Origin: Lysobacter sp. Root690
GTDB lineage: Bacteria; Pseudomonadota; Gammaproteobacteria; Xanthomonadales; Xanthomonadaceae
DNA length: 64,000 nucleotides
Assembly (NCBI RefSeq): GCF_001427785.1
Contig: NZ_LMHM01000018.1
Location: 385,309 to 449,308 of the forward strand
Direction of reading: 5' to 3'
How positions within the stretch are numbered: the first letter of the stretch is position 1; each line of letters opens with the position of its first letter. The notes beneath the pieces were generated by a model that saw nothing but the letters and a program-made list of their open reading frames with translations, was not told the DNA's origin and searched no databases. The position numbers were made by a program, and so were the translations under genes. This document shows positions 35,800-44,909 of this stretch, piece after piece.

Positions 35800-36737
35800 G
35801 CACGACATCCTCCCAAGGCCCCGGCCCGAACACCGCGCCCGCGCTCGAACCCAGCCTGCTCGAACCCAGTATGTTCACCCTGGTGATCGTCAGCGGCATG
35901 TCCGGCTCGGGCAAGTCGGTGGCCTTGAACACTTTCGAGGACCTGGGCTTCTACTGCGTCGACAATCTGCCGGCAGAACTGCTGCCGCAGTTCGTGCAGA
36001 ACGTGATCAAGGCCGAAGACGGCATGCCGACCAAGCTCGCGGTCGGCATCGACGTGCGCAACCGCCACAGCGATCTGGCCAATATTCCGGAATGGCTGTC
36101 GGCGGTCGGCGCGCTCGGCGCCGATCCGAAGCTGGTGTATTTCGAATCCAGCGACGCGGTGCTTCTGAAGCGCTACGCCGACACCCGCCGGCGCCATCCG
36201 CTGAGCCAGTTCGGACTGGCCCTGGCCGATGCGATCTCGCTCGAACGCCAAGTGCTCAAGCCGCTGCGCCAGATCGCCGATGCGATCGTCGACACCAGCG
36301 AGCTCAACATCCATCAGCTGCGCCGCCACGTCATCACCGAATTCGGCCTCGGCGGCGAAGCGGGCATGTCGCTGTTGTTCGAATCCTTCGCTTATCGTCG
36401 CGGCGTGCCGGCCGATGCGGACTTCGTGTTCGATGCGCGCGCATTGCCCAATCCGCACTGGAATCCGGCATTGCGCCCGCTGTCGGGCCGCGACGGCGGC
36501 GTGCGCGACTACATGGAAGCGCAGGCCGACGTGAATCTGTACGTCGAACAGATCAGCCAGTTCCTCGACACCTGGCTTCCGCGCCTGCAGGCCGACAGCA
36601 CCCGCAGCTACGCGACCATCGCCTTCGGCTGCACCGGCGGCCGCCATCGTTCGGTATATCTGGCCGAACGCCTGGCCGAGCACGCGCGCACCCGCGGCTG
36701 GAACGAAGTCGCGGTGCATCATCGCGAGCTGGATTGA
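35796..36737 (+). CDS. rapZ: RNase adapter protein RapZ
   Basis: RapZ binds nucleotides and, in enterics, directs RNase E to the small RNA GlmZ, which controls glucosamine-6-phosphate synthase. The 313-residue product has Walker [26 protein letters not shown] and the C-terminal [14 protein letters not shown]. The GTG overlapping the hprK stop gives a 25-residue leader before MFTLVIV; an internal ATG at 35871 would remove it. It is coupled to hprK. Confidence 0.93.
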   Translation: MSTTSSQGPGPNTAPALEPSLLEPSMFTLVIVSGMSGSGKSVALNTFEDLGFYCVDNLPAELLPQFVQNVIKAEDGMPTKLAVGIDVRNRHSDLANIPEWLSAVGALGADPKLVYFESSDAVLLKRYADTRRRHPLSQFGLALADAISLERQVLKPLRQIADAIVDTSELNIHQLRRHVITEFGLGGEAGMSLLFESFAYRRGVPADADFVFDARALPNPHWNPALRPLSGRDGGVRDYMEAQADVNLYVEQISQFLDTWLPRLQADSTRSYATIAFGCTGGRHRSVYLAERLAEHARTRGWNEVAVHHRELD

Positions 36738-36991
36738 GGAAAACGCGCGGGTTGCCGCGATCGCGCGGCCCGATAGCTTGAGCGTGCGCACGCGCGTCGC
36801 TCGCGCCGCGCTGCGCGCGCTCATGTGCACACGCAACCGCGGGCTGAATCGTCGATAAGCCGTTCGCCCGCCGCGCGCGTCGACTTACGAAATTTTCCCA
36901 TCGTCATGCCGCGATGCTTGCATGCCGCCACGTAGGGTCGGAATCGCACGGAGACCCGTTCTCCGGCCTTCCCCCGCTACGGAGCCGCGAC

Positions 36992-37396
36992 ATGAATCCC
37001 ATGACCCGCAGCCTCAGCCAGACACTGAGACCGCTGATGAGCGCGTCCCTGCTCGCGCTTGCAAGCCTGAGCCTGAGTTCGACCGCGTTCGCGCAACACA
37101 GCCCGACCACCCCGGCCGATGCGTCGATGCAGCGCACCGAGCCGCCGGTCAACGATCAGCGCGGCGACAGTCGCATTCCGCCCGCGCCCGACAACGCGGT
37201 CGGCACAGCCACCTTCGCCGAACTCGACGCCAACGGCGACGGCAAGATCAGCCGCGACGAGGCCGCGCTAGACGCGTTGCTGGCGGCCAATTTCTCGGTC
37301 CGCGACCTCGACGGCGACGGCGCGCTGTCGCCGAACGAGTACCAGGCCGGGCAGAACAAGCCGGCCGAGCGCGGCAAGGTGGTCGACGAAAAATAA
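36992..37396 (+). CDS. Secreted EF-hand protein
   Basis: The 134-residue product has a signal peptide (to about residue 34, AFAQH) and two EF-hand loops: DANGDGKISRDE and DLDGDGALSPNE. Each has the acidic spacing for calcium. GGAG lies before the ATG. It probably works in the periplasm as a small calcium-binding protein. The lipoprotein gene follows after 72 bases on the same strand, and a terminator closes the pair. Confidence 0.78.
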   Translation: MNPMTRSLSQTLRPLMSASLLALASLSLSSTAFAQHSPTTPADASMQRTEPPVNDQRGDSRIPPAPDNAVGTATFAELDANGDGKISRDEAALDALLAANFSVRDLDGDGALSPNEYQAGQNKPAERGKVVDEK

Positions 37397-37468
37397 CTCC
37401 GCGATGCGAGCCCGCGTTGCCCCATCTCCACACAGCGCTGATCCGATCAGCAAAGGATTCCAACTCCG

Positions 37469-37765
37469 ATGAACATTCCCCTGCCCCGTCCGCGTCCGCT
37501 CGCCGCGGTGCTGAGCGCGCTGCTCGCCGCCGGCCTGCTGAGCGCCTGCAACAAGCCGGCCGAACCGACCGCCGCCGGCCCCGCCGCGACCGCGCCCAGC
37601 GACACCACCGCGCCGGCCACTACGCCGCCCGCCGACACCACGCCTCCGGGCGAGCTGCCGCCGCCGGCCGATACCCCGCCGAACGACATGCCGCCGTCGA
37701 ATCCGCAACCCAACGATCCGAACGCGCCGCCGCCGGCGGACAGCCAGACGCCGCCCAAGCAGTAA
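37469..37765 (+). CDS. Proline-rich small lipoprotein
   Basis: The 98-residue product has a lipoprotein signal (LLAAGLLSAC, cysteine at about 27). The mature part is almost entirely Pro, Ala, Thr, Asp and Asn and is likely unstructured. Such tails can span periplasm or bind the wall. No family is recognised. It follows the EF-hand gene and precedes a strong terminator. Confidence 0.7.
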   Translation: MNIPLPRPRPLAAVLSALLAAGLLSACNKPAEPTAAGPAATAPSDTTAPATTPPADTTPPGELPPPADTPPNDMPPSNPQPNDPNAPPPADSQTPPKQ

Positions 37766-37785
37766 CGACGGTTCGATCCACCCCG

Positions 37786-37815
37786 ACGGGCAGCCACATG
37801 GCTGCCCGTTTTTTA
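37786..37815 (+). terminator. Intrinsic terminator after the EF-hand/lipoprotein pair
   Basis: Perfect ACGGGCAGCCA / TGGCTGCCCGT stem with a 2-base loop followed by TTTTTT. Stops transcription before the PTS genes. Confidence 0.92.
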
Positions 37816-38073
37816 TGCTCGTTCCAAAACCCCGCGGGAAGCCTCTCGGACTGGGCGGCCAGTCCCCATGCATGGACTCGCACATCCAGCCCATATGCAT
37901 CCGACACGCTGTTCCAGTGGCGCAACAACGCCGCCGACCCGCCCGCCAATCCAGCCATGCCCAGGCGCCACGGCGCATTCACCGGACCGACGCCCGCACG
38001 AGAACGCGGCCGGACGCGCAAACACCGCACAGGGAGCTTCCGGCCTGTCACCGTGCTCTGCTAAGTTGGAGCC
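37816..38073. other. Spacer before the PTS genes
   Basis: About 260 bases with no gene (about 308 from the lipoprotein stop, including the terminator). It should contain the promoter for the EIIA-HPr-EI operon. No repeat family member is present. Confidence 0.45.
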
Positions 38074-38466
38074 ATGTCCGTCGGCGTCCTGCTCATCACT
38101 CATTCCGGAATCGGCAGCGCCCTGCTGTCGGTGGCCAACCGTCTGTTGAATCCGCTGCCGCTGCGCACCGAAGCGCTGGAGGTGCCGTTCGATGCCGATC
38201 TGGACAGCCTGCTGCCCGCGGCGAGCGCGGCCCTGCGCCGGGTCGACGACGGCGACGGCGTGCTGGTGCTCACCGATCTGTACGGCGCCTCGCCAAGCAA
38301 CCTGGCCGCGCGGGTCGCGCGCCTGGGCACGCCGGTACGGCGCGTGTCGGCATTGAATCTGCCGATGCTGCTGCGGGTCATGAACTACGCCGAGCTCGAA
38401 CTGGATCAATTGCCCGCGGTCGCCGCGGCCGGCGCCCGTAACGGTGTGATACTCGACGATGCCTGA
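38074..38466 (+). CDS. PTS EIIA component, mannose (ManX) type
   Basis: The 130-residue product is a mannose-family EIIA domain. The phosphorylated His is in LLITHSGIG (about residue 10), and the LTDLYGASPSNLA strand-loop is typical. No EIIB, EIIC or EIID gene is near, so this domain is probably part of a regulatory chain with HPr and EI, as described for related PTS clusters without permease. It precedes ptsH by 132 bases. Confidence 0.9.
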   Translation: MSVGVLLITHSGIGSALLSVANRLLNPLPLRTEALEVPFDADLDSLLPAASAALRRVDDGDGVLVLTDLYGASPSNLAARVARLGTPVRRVSALNLPMLLRVMNYAELELDQLPAVAAAGARNGVILDDA

Positions 38467-38598
38467 GCGCAAGCCCCCGACCACCACACCGTTGGAAGCC
38501 CCCTGTTTGGAAGACCTGAAACCGCATGACGCGACCGCGACAACGCACACCCGCACCGCCACGCACGATGCGTTTGACCATTGCCTGAGGACCCCGAC

Positions 38599-38868
38599 AT
38601 GATCGAACGCGAACTCACCGTTTCCAACCGACTGGGCCTGCACGCCCGCGCCACCGCCAAGCTGGTGCAGGTGCTGTCGGGTTTCCGCAGCAACGCCACG
38701 CTCACCGCCAAGGGCCGCGAGGTCAACGCCAAGAGCATCATGGGCGTGATGCTGCTCGCCGCCGGCCAGGGCACCCACGTCAAACTCCGCGTCGAAGGCG
38801 AGGACGAAGCCAACGCCGCCGAGGCGGTGACGGCGCTGTTCGATCGTCGCTTCGACGAAGACAGCTGA
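38599..38868 (+). CDS. ptsH: Phosphocarrier protein HPr
   Basis: The 89-residue HPr has the active His in LGLHARATAKLV (about residue 15) and the regulatory Ser in NAKSIMGVMLLAA (about 46). It takes phosphate from EI and passes it to EIIA proteins; HprK acts on the serine. TGAGG lies eight bases before the ATG. ptsI follows after 13 bases. Confidence 0.95.
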   Translation: MIERELTVSNRLGLHARATAKLVQVLSGFRSNATLTAKGREVNAKSIMGVMLLAAGQGTHVKLRVEGEDEANAAEAVTALFDRRFDEDS

Positions 38869-38881
38869 GCCGGGGGCGCGC

Positions 38882-40594
38882 ATGCGGCAGCTATTCCAAG
38901 GTCACGGCGCATCCAGAGGCAGCGCGCTCGGTCGCGCCCGGGTCCGCCTGCCGCATGCACTGGAAGTCGCCGAGGAGCGCATCGGCGCCGATCAGGTCGA
39001 AACCGAACTCGCGCGCCTGCACACCGCGATCGACATCGTGCGCAGCGAGATGCACGCGCTGCGCGATCGCCTGCACGGCGCGCTCGCGCATGAGGTCGGC
39101 GAATTCCTCGACCTGCACACGCTGCTGCTCGATGACCCCGAACTGTTGCAGGGCCTGGACGAACTGATCCGCACCGGCCATTACGCCGCCGACTACGCCC
39201 TGCGCCTGCAACGCGACCGCATCGCCTCGGTGTTCGAGGCGATGGACGACGCGTATTTCCGCAGCCGCGTGGACGATATCGATCAGGTGATCGGACGCAT
39301 CCATGCGGCGTTGCATCGCCGCGATCACGACACCTCCGGCGTGGCCGGCGAGATTTTGGTCACCGACAACGTCGCGCCGGCCGAACTGGCGCAGTTGCAG
39401 GCGCAAGGGGTCATGGCGATCGTCACCGCCGCCGGCAGCACCCTGTCGCACAGCGCGATCCTGGCGCGCAGCCTGCATCTGCCGCTGATCGTCGGCACCG
39501 CGCATGCGCTGCTGAAGATCAACGACGGCGATGCGCTGGTGGTCGACGGCAGCACCGGCACGGTGATCCTCGAACCCAACGCCGAGGACCTGCGCGCGCA
39601 CCGCGCGCGCACCCGCGAGCTGGCGCGCGAACGCAAGCAGTTGCACCGCCTGCGCCGCGAACCCACCCGCACCCTCGACGGCGTCGACATCAAGCTGTAC
39701 GCCAACGCCGAATCGCGCGAGGACGTGGCCGAGGCGCACGCGCTCGGCGCGGCCGGCGTGGGCCTGTACCGCACCGAATTCCTGTTCCTGCAGCGCAACG
39801 AACTGCCCGACGAGGACGAACAGTTCCGCGTCTACCGCGACGTCGTGCTCGGCATGACCGGCCGCACCGTCACCATCCGCACCCTCGACCTGGGCGCCGA
39901 CAAGGCCGACAAGACCGGCCTGGCGCTGCGCGACGAACCCAACCCGGCGCTCGGCGTGCGCGGCGTGCGCCTGTCGATGGCGCGCGAAGGCCTGCTCGAA
40001 ACTCAATTGCGCGCGATCCTGCGCGCCTCGGGCTACGGCCCGGTGCGGATCCTGGTGCCGATGATCAGCTCGACCGAGGAAGTCAGCACGGTCCGCAAGC
40101 TGCTCAAGAAAGTCGGCGCCGACCTGCGCAAGCAAGGCCACGAGATCGCCGAGCACACCCCGCTGGGCGCGATGATCGAAGTGCCGGCCGCTGCGATCGC
40201 CCTGCCCGGCTTCATCGGCCTGATCGATTTCCTGTCGATCGGCACCAACGATCTGGTCCAGTACCTGCTCGCGGTCGATCGCAACAACGAAGCGCTCAGC
40301 GATCTGTACACCCCGCTGCATCCGGCGGTGCTGCGGGTGATCCGCGACGTGATCCGGCTGGCCAAGGCGCGCGGCAAACCGGTCGCGGTGTGCGGCGAAA
40401 TGGCCGGCGATTCCAACTTCGCGCCGCTGCTGCTGGCGCTGGGGCTGGAAGAATTCAGCCTGCATCCGGCGACCTTGCTGGAACTGCGCCGGGCGATCCG
40501 CGGCCTCGATCTGGAATCGCTGCGCAAGCGCGCACCCGCGCTGTTGCGGGCCAAGGACCGCGCCGGCATCGAAGCCTGGCTCAACAAGTCCTGA
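38882..40594 (+). CDS. ptsI: PTS enzyme I
   Basis: Enzyme I autophosphorylates with PEP and phosphorylates HPr. The 570-residue product is normal in length. The active His is in TLSHSAILARS (about residue 190). The PEP-binding barrel shows GLYRTEFLF, FLSIGTNDLVQYLLAVDR and the active Cys in VAVCGEMAGD near residue 505. It is not fused to a GAF domain, so it is the sugar-type EI rather than EI-Ntr. Confidence 0.95.
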   Translation: MRQLFQGHGASRGSALGRARVRLPHALEVAEERIGADQVETELARLHTAIDIVRSEMHALRDRLHGALAHEVGEFLDLHTLLLDDPELLQGLDELIRTGHYAADYALRLQRDRIASVFEAMDDAYFRSRVDDIDQVIGRIHAALHRRDHDTSGVAGEILVTDNVAPAELAQLQAQGVMAIVTAAGSTLSHSAILARSLHLPLIVGTAHALLKINDGDALVVDGSTGTVILEPNAEDLRAHRARTRELARERKQLHRLRREPTRTLDGVDIKLYANAESREDVAEAHALGAAGVGLYRTEFLFLQRNELPDEDEQFRVYRDVVLGMTGRTVTIRTLDLGADKADKTGLALRDEPNPALGVRGVRLSMAREGLLETQLRAILRASGYGPVRILVPMISSTEEVSTVRKLLKKVGADLRKQGHEIAEHTPLGAMIEVPAAAIALPGFIGLIDFLSIGTNDLVQYLLAVDRNNEALSDLYTPLHPAVLRVIRDVIRLAKARGKPVAVCGEMAGDSNFAPLLLALGLEEFSLHPATLLELRRAIRGLDLESLRKRAPALLRAKDRAGIEAWLNKS

Positions 40595-40655
40595 CCTGAG
40601 CCCGCCGCGCGATGCGCGCGGCCCTCGCACCGCACGCGACAACCTCCGTGAACGA

Positions 40656-40682
40656 AAACGGGCCCGAAGGCCCGTTTGCGTT
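40656..40682 (+). terminator. Terminator-like hairpin after ptsI
   Basis: AAACGGGCC / GGCCCGTTT stem with CGAA loop, followed by GCGTT. It lies between convergent ptsI and the DUF5648 gene and could act in both directions (AAA/TTT within the stem). Confidence 0.75.
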
Positions 40683-40702
40683 GCATCTCACTGCATCGGC
40701 GC

Positions 40703-41932
40703 TTACTGCCAGGTCACATTGAGATTGCTGAAGTAGATCGAGTAATCGTTGAGGGCCATCGTCGCCGGCACGATGAAATAGCCGGTGTCGCCGCTCGGGA
40801 AGGTGTAGTTCTTGCCAGTGAACAGCGCACCGCCGTTGACCACGTCGCTGGCGACCTGGGCGATGATCAAACCGCTCGGGCTGATCGTATGCACGGTGTA
40901 ACTGATCATGCCGCTGTCGGTGACCGCGATGCGGAAGCGATAGGTCTGGTTGTTGAGCATGTTGCCCTGTCCGTTACAGGGCGACAGGTTGTTGCCGGTG
41001 GGCCAGAACGCTTCCACCCGCACATTGAGACCGCACGACGAGGCGCCGATGATGATACCCAGCGCGTGATGGTTGTTGGCCGGGTTGGAAACGTTGTCGA
41101 TATTGCTCAGATCGATGTTCCAGTGTCCGTGCAGACCGATCGCGATGTGTTCCTGCTGACCGGCGCTGAACAGGTCCGGACTGAACAGATCGAAGCTCAT
41201 GACCTGGGTGGTCGTGCCGGCCGGCTTGGTGGTCGAGTTGACGAACTTGTAACCGTTGTAGCCGTCACGGAACGATGCGCCGCCCGGGCATTGCGCGCCC
41301 GCCGCGCAACGGCGGGTCATGACGTGGCCACCGGTGAAGGTCGGAAATCCGCCGATGAACTGCGCGTTGATCGTCCACTTGGGCACATAGCCTTCGAGGT
41401 GATCGAGCGTCCAGCCTTGATTGATCAGTGCGTTCTTGTCGGTCTCGGTAATGACGAACTTGTGCTGCAAATCGTTGTTGGCACCGTTGAACTTGACCAG
41501 GCGATACAACGGATGCATCCCGGCGAGCAACTGCGGCGCCAGATTGTCGACCAGCGACTTGGGATAGATGTAACCGGCGATGCCCTGGTAGGTGTAGCCA
41601 CCGTTGACGACGTTGCTCAGGTCCTGCGGGTACTGGTCGGGGGTGATGTAGACGTGCTCGGTGCTGGGCGCGCCCTTCCAGTAGCGGTGCAGCGGGATCG
41701 TATGCGCCTGCGGGGTTTGTTCGATGTAGAACGGGGTGCCCTGGCTGGTGTAGCCGTTGGCCAGCGAGTCGTAGGATTCGGGGTAGTTGGTCGTATAGAA
41801 GTAGTCGGTGATGGTCGGGTTGTAGGACAGGTACACGGCGGCGTACGCCGGACGCGGGACATAGGCCGTCGCCGAGGCGAGCAGCGGAGCCCCGAGCAGC
41901 AGAGCGGCGGCGATCAACAAAAGCTTGTTCAT
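40703..41932 (-). CDS. Secreted protein with DUF5648-like repeats and a lectin-like C-terminal half
   Basis: The 409-residue product has a signal peptide (LLLIAAALLLGAPLLASA). Three imperfect repeats of about 45 residues follow, with the DUF5648 pattern: VYLSYNPTITDYFYTT, LHRYWKGAPSTEHVYIT and LYRLVKFNGANNDLQHKFVI, each ending in a GY-x-x-QG-type strand. The C-terminal half (about 190-409) is beta-rich with four cysteines (RRCAAGAQC; SSCGLN...SPCNG) and resembles a carbohydrate-binding jellyroll. It is probably secreted and may bind sugars or surfaces. The function is unknown. Confidence 0.72.
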   Translation of the reverse strand: MNKLLLIAAALLLGAPLLASATAYVPRPAYAAVYLSYNPTITDYFYTTNYPESYDSLANGYTSQGTPFYIEQTPQAHTIPLHRYWKGAPSTEHVYITPDQYPQDLSNVVNGGYTYQGIAGYIYPKSLVDNLAPQLLAGMHPLYRLVKFNGANNDLQHKFVITETDKNALINQGWTLDHLEGYVPKWTINAQFIGGFPTFTGGHVMTRRCAAGAQCPGGASFRDGYNGYKFVNSTTKPAGTTTQVMSFDLFSPDLFSAGQQEHIAIGLHGHWNIDLSNIDNVSNPANNHHALGIIIGASSCGLNVRVEAFWPTGNNLSPCNGQGNMLNNQTYRFRIAVTDSGMISYTVHTISPSGLIIAQVASDVVNGGALFTGKNYTFPSGDTGYFIVPATMALNDYSIYFSNLNVTWQ

Positions 41933-42424
41933 GACATCGTCCTTAGGCAGTGATTCGAATCGGCGACCGGCCGGTTCGAGATGGATGAGCAGGTGTCTTC
42001 AATGACGGTGGGCAACTGGGCGGGTCCCTCCCGGGCAAGGCCTCATCGGCGGCGCGCATCTGGGCTGCCTCACATGACTCGGAAAAGGGGAGCGGACCGG
42101 CTCATCGTTCTGGCGAGATTTTTCGCTTGAGGCGCCGACCGGATGAATGCGATCACTCAACGCGTGCCGGCATGGCGATGCGACCGCCGCGAACGTCGGC
42201 GTTCTGCGTCGACAGGCAGGCCTGGATCGCGCACGCGGCCCAAGTGCTCGACGCAGCCACCTGCGCGGGGCGCGCAACCGCCCGCGCCCGCGCGTCGTCA
42301 CCCTGCATAGCGCGCCCGCCTTCTAGACTGGGCTTTGACAGCGCCACAAGAGATAATGGCGGGGTGATCGTTTGACCCCCGCCGGCTTCGTGGCCGCGTC
42401 CGTCACCCGCCAGGAAGTACCGCA
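41933..42424. other. Divergent intergenic region upstream of mgtE
   Basis: About 490 bases contain no supported gene. It separates the leftward secreted-protein gene and mgtE. I looked for a magnesium-sensing leader and could not identify one by eye; a covariance-model search for the M-box would settle it. AGGAAG at 42413-42418 serves the TTG start of mgtE. Confidence 0.45.
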
Positions 42425-43786
42425 TTGGCCGAAGCCGTCCGCCACGACAAGACCGCACGTCAGCTGCGCCTGCTTTCCGACGCGCTCGACAGCGGTCGGC
42501 TGGGTCCGGTGCGGCGGCTGGTCAACACCCTGTCGCCGGCCGAAATCGGCAACCTGCTCGAATCGCTGCCCCCAGGCAAGCGCGTCATCGTCTGGGGCCT
42601 GGTCGATCCTGAGGACGACGGCGAGGTCCTGGTCCACGTCGGCGAGGAAGTGCGCGAGAGCCTGCTCGCGGACATGGACACCGACGAAATCGTCGCCGCG
42701 GTCGAAGACCTCGACATCGACGACTTGGCCGACCTGGTCGAAGACCTGCCCGACACGGTCATCGACGAAGTGCTCAAGTCGATGGACCGCGAGAACCGCG
42801 AGCGGCTCGAGCAGGTTCTGTCGTACCCGGAAGACACCGCCGGCCGCCTGATGAATCCCGACGTGGTGACGGTGCGCGCCGACACCACCATCGACGTGGT
42901 GCTGCGCTACCTGCGCCTGCGCGGCGAACTGCCCGAACATACCGATCATCTGTACGTGGTCAGCCGCCGCCATCAATACCTGGGCCGCATCGCCCTGGCC
43001 GCGCTGCTCACCCACGAACCCGGCAGCGCGATCAATAAACTGATCGACGACGAACAGCCCGCGATCGACGTCGGCGAAACCGCCAGCGAAGTCGCGCGCC
43101 AGTTCTCCGATCACGACTGGATCAGCGCCCCGGTCGTCGACGACAACAACATCTTGCTCGGCCGCATCACCATCGATGACGTGGTCGACATCATCCGCGA
43201 AGAGGCCGAACACCAGGCCCTCAGCGCGGCCGGCCTGGACGAGGACGAAGACCTGTTCAGCCCGGTGCGGCGCGCGTTCCGCCGCCGCCTGATCTGGCTG
43301 TCGATCAATCTGTGCACCGCGTTCCTGGCCTCCAGCGTGGTCGGCCAGTTCGAAGACTCCATCGCCAAGCTGGTCGCGCTGGCCGCGCTGATGCCGATCG
43401 TCGCCGGCATGGGCGGCAACGCCGGCACCCAGGTGCTCGCGCTGATGATCCGCGGCCTCGCCCTGGGCCAGATCGGCGCGTCCAACCTCGGCGTGCTGCT
43501 GCGCAAGGAACTCGCGGTCGCGCTGATCAACGGTCTGGTGCTGGGCATCATCCTCGGCGTGGTGGTGCTGATCTGGTTCCGCCAGCCCGGCCTGTCGCTG
43601 GTGATCGGCGCCGCGCTGACCATCAACATGCTGACCGCAGCCGCCGGCGGCGTGCTGGTGCCGATCACCCTCAAGCGACTGGGCTTCGATCCCGCGCTGG
43701 CCGGCGGCGTCATGCTGACCACGCTGACCGACGTGATGGGCTTCCTGAGCTTCCTGGGGTTGGCGACGCTCATCTTGTTGCATTGA
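42425..43786 (+). CDS. mgtE: Magnesium transporter MgtE
   Basis: The 453-residue protein has the cytoplasmic MgtE N-domain with repeated acidic helices (residues 30-130), two CBS domains (MNPDVVTVRADTTI and DHDWISAPVVDDNN), a connecting helix and five membrane helices. These include the pore signature GNAGTQVLALMIRG and a C-terminal TLTDVMGFLSFLGLA. Start is TTG. MgtE commonly follows ptsI in this lineage. Confidence 0.95.
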   Translation: MAEAVRHDKTARQLRLLSDALDSGRLGPVRRLVNTLSPAEIGNLLESLPPGKRVIVWGLVDPEDDGEVLVHVGEEVRESLLADMDTDEIVAAVEDLDIDDLADLVEDLPDTVIDEVLKSMDRENRERLEQVLSYPEDTAGRLMNPDVVTVRADTTIDVVLRYLRLRGELPEHTDHLYVVSRRHQYLGRIALAALLTHEPGSAINKLIDDEQPAIDVGETASEVARQFSDHDWISAPVVDDNNILLGRITIDDVVDIIREEAEHQALSAAGLDEDEDLFSPVRRAFRRRLIWLSINLCTAFLASSVVGQFEDSIAKLVALAALMPIVAGMGGNAGTQVLALMIRGLALGQIGASNLGVLLRKELAVALINGLVLGIILGVVVLIWFRQPGLSLVIGAALTINMLTAAAGGVLVPITLKRLGFDPALAGGVMLTTLTDVMGFLSFLGLATLILLH

Positions 43787-43903
43787 GGCCACCGGCTTCG
43801 ATCGGCGCGATGTGGTGCAAACGACGACGCGGCCTCGCGAACCGAGCGAATCGCGCTATTGATCGAAACTCCGAACTCATCATTCCGCGCGCGCTCTTCA
43901 AAA

Positions 43904-43990
43904 CCGTCATCCCCGCGAAGGCGGGGATCCAGGGCTTCACCGCGACAGCACTCTGAAGTCTCTGGATCCCCGCCTTCGCGGGGATGACGG
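43904..43990. repeat. 87-bp inverted repeat with 29-bp perfect arms
   Basis: The left arm reads CCGTCATCCCCGCGAAGGCG followed by GGGATCCAG. The right arm is its exact complement, around a 29-base centre. This is the well-known xanthomonad gtcatcccc intergenic palindrome. It lies between mgtE and the next gene (gap 43787-44092, otherwise empty). Confidence 0.92.
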
Positions 43991-44092
43991 AAACAAGAAC
44001 GTTCGAATCATCGCGTCGCGCAATCGTCGCAACCACTCGCACCCGGACCAACGGCATCGCCGCCCGCAAAGCCGCGTACTAAGCTTGCGCGC

Positions 44093-44785
44093 ATGTTTCA
44101 ATCCGACACTCTCGAACACGCAGTCGACCTGCAGGCGCGCAGCTACGCTCTGCTGCGATGGATGGCCGACGGCATCCAGCGCGGCTTCATCGCATTCGAC
44201 GCCGCCCACGCCTACGCCGACGATCCCCGCGCCGCCGCCGCATGGATCGAACACCACTACGCCGAATTCCCGCCCGACGCGCGCCCGCGGCGCGAGCATC
44301 TGAGCGAATTCTGCAACCTGTTCGCCAGCTATCTGAGCGACGGCCATCGCTTGGTCGCCGAGCCGGGCCTGCGTCGGTATTCGCCGGACGCGCATTGTTT
44401 CTGCCAGATGTGCAGCTGGTTCATCCACGCACCGAGCCTGCGCTCGCGCCCGCTAAGCAGCGGCGATCAGCGCCGCGCCGACCGACGCATGCGCGACTGC
44501 CTCGATGCCCTGGCTCTCGAACACGAACGCCTGCTCGAAGACGCCGAAGTGAGCGCGTTGATGCGCGACGCCGACCTGCGCGAAGCCCTGGCCCTGTACG
44601 CCTACACCGAAACCCTGCTGCGCCGTCTGCAAGGCTGGAGCGTCGAAAACGGCGTACCGCTGGCGCTGTGGCGTCGCTTCGCCTGGACCGCGAACAGCGC
44701 GCCGAAGCGCAAGTTCCAACTCAGCGCCGAAGCGATCCTGGCGGCGCAGCGCCTGTTGCATGAACGTCTGGCCGCGCCGGTCTGA
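44093..44785 (+). CDS. Unrecognised 230-residue protein, probably metal-binding
   Basis: I do not recognise a family. The product is helical, cytoplasmic and arginine-rich, with a cluster YSPDAHCFCQMCSWFIH (His, three Cys, His) near residue 105 that could bind metal. The C-terminal half has YTETLLRRLQGWSVENG and APKRKFQLSAE. It starts at an ATG just after the inverted-repeat gap and stands alone. Confidence 0.65.
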   Translation: MFQSDTLEHAVDLQARSYALLRWMADGIQRGFIAFDAAHAYADDPRAAAAWIEHHYAEFPPDARPRREHLSEFCNLFASYLSDGHRLVAEPGLRRYSPDAHCFCQMCSWFIHAPSLRSRPLSSGDQRRADRRMRDCLDALALEHERLLEDAEVSALMRDADLREALALYAYTETLLRRLQGWSVENGVPLALWRRFAWTANSAPKRKFQLSAEAILAAQRLLHERLAAPV

Positions 44786-44909
44786 ATCGGCCGCGCCGTT
44801 GCGGATCGCGGCCCATTGCCGCGACTGATCAACGAGAGTCAACCGGCATGCGCTTGAATCGTTGACGCCCCCAACCGATGATGCGGATATCCCGCCCCGG
44901 AGGATGCCG

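Noticed and set aside
41933-42424. M-box magnesium riboswitch upstream of mgtE
   Set aside because: I could not find conserved M-box segments by eye, and the region is GC-rich spacer; only a covariance search could show it.
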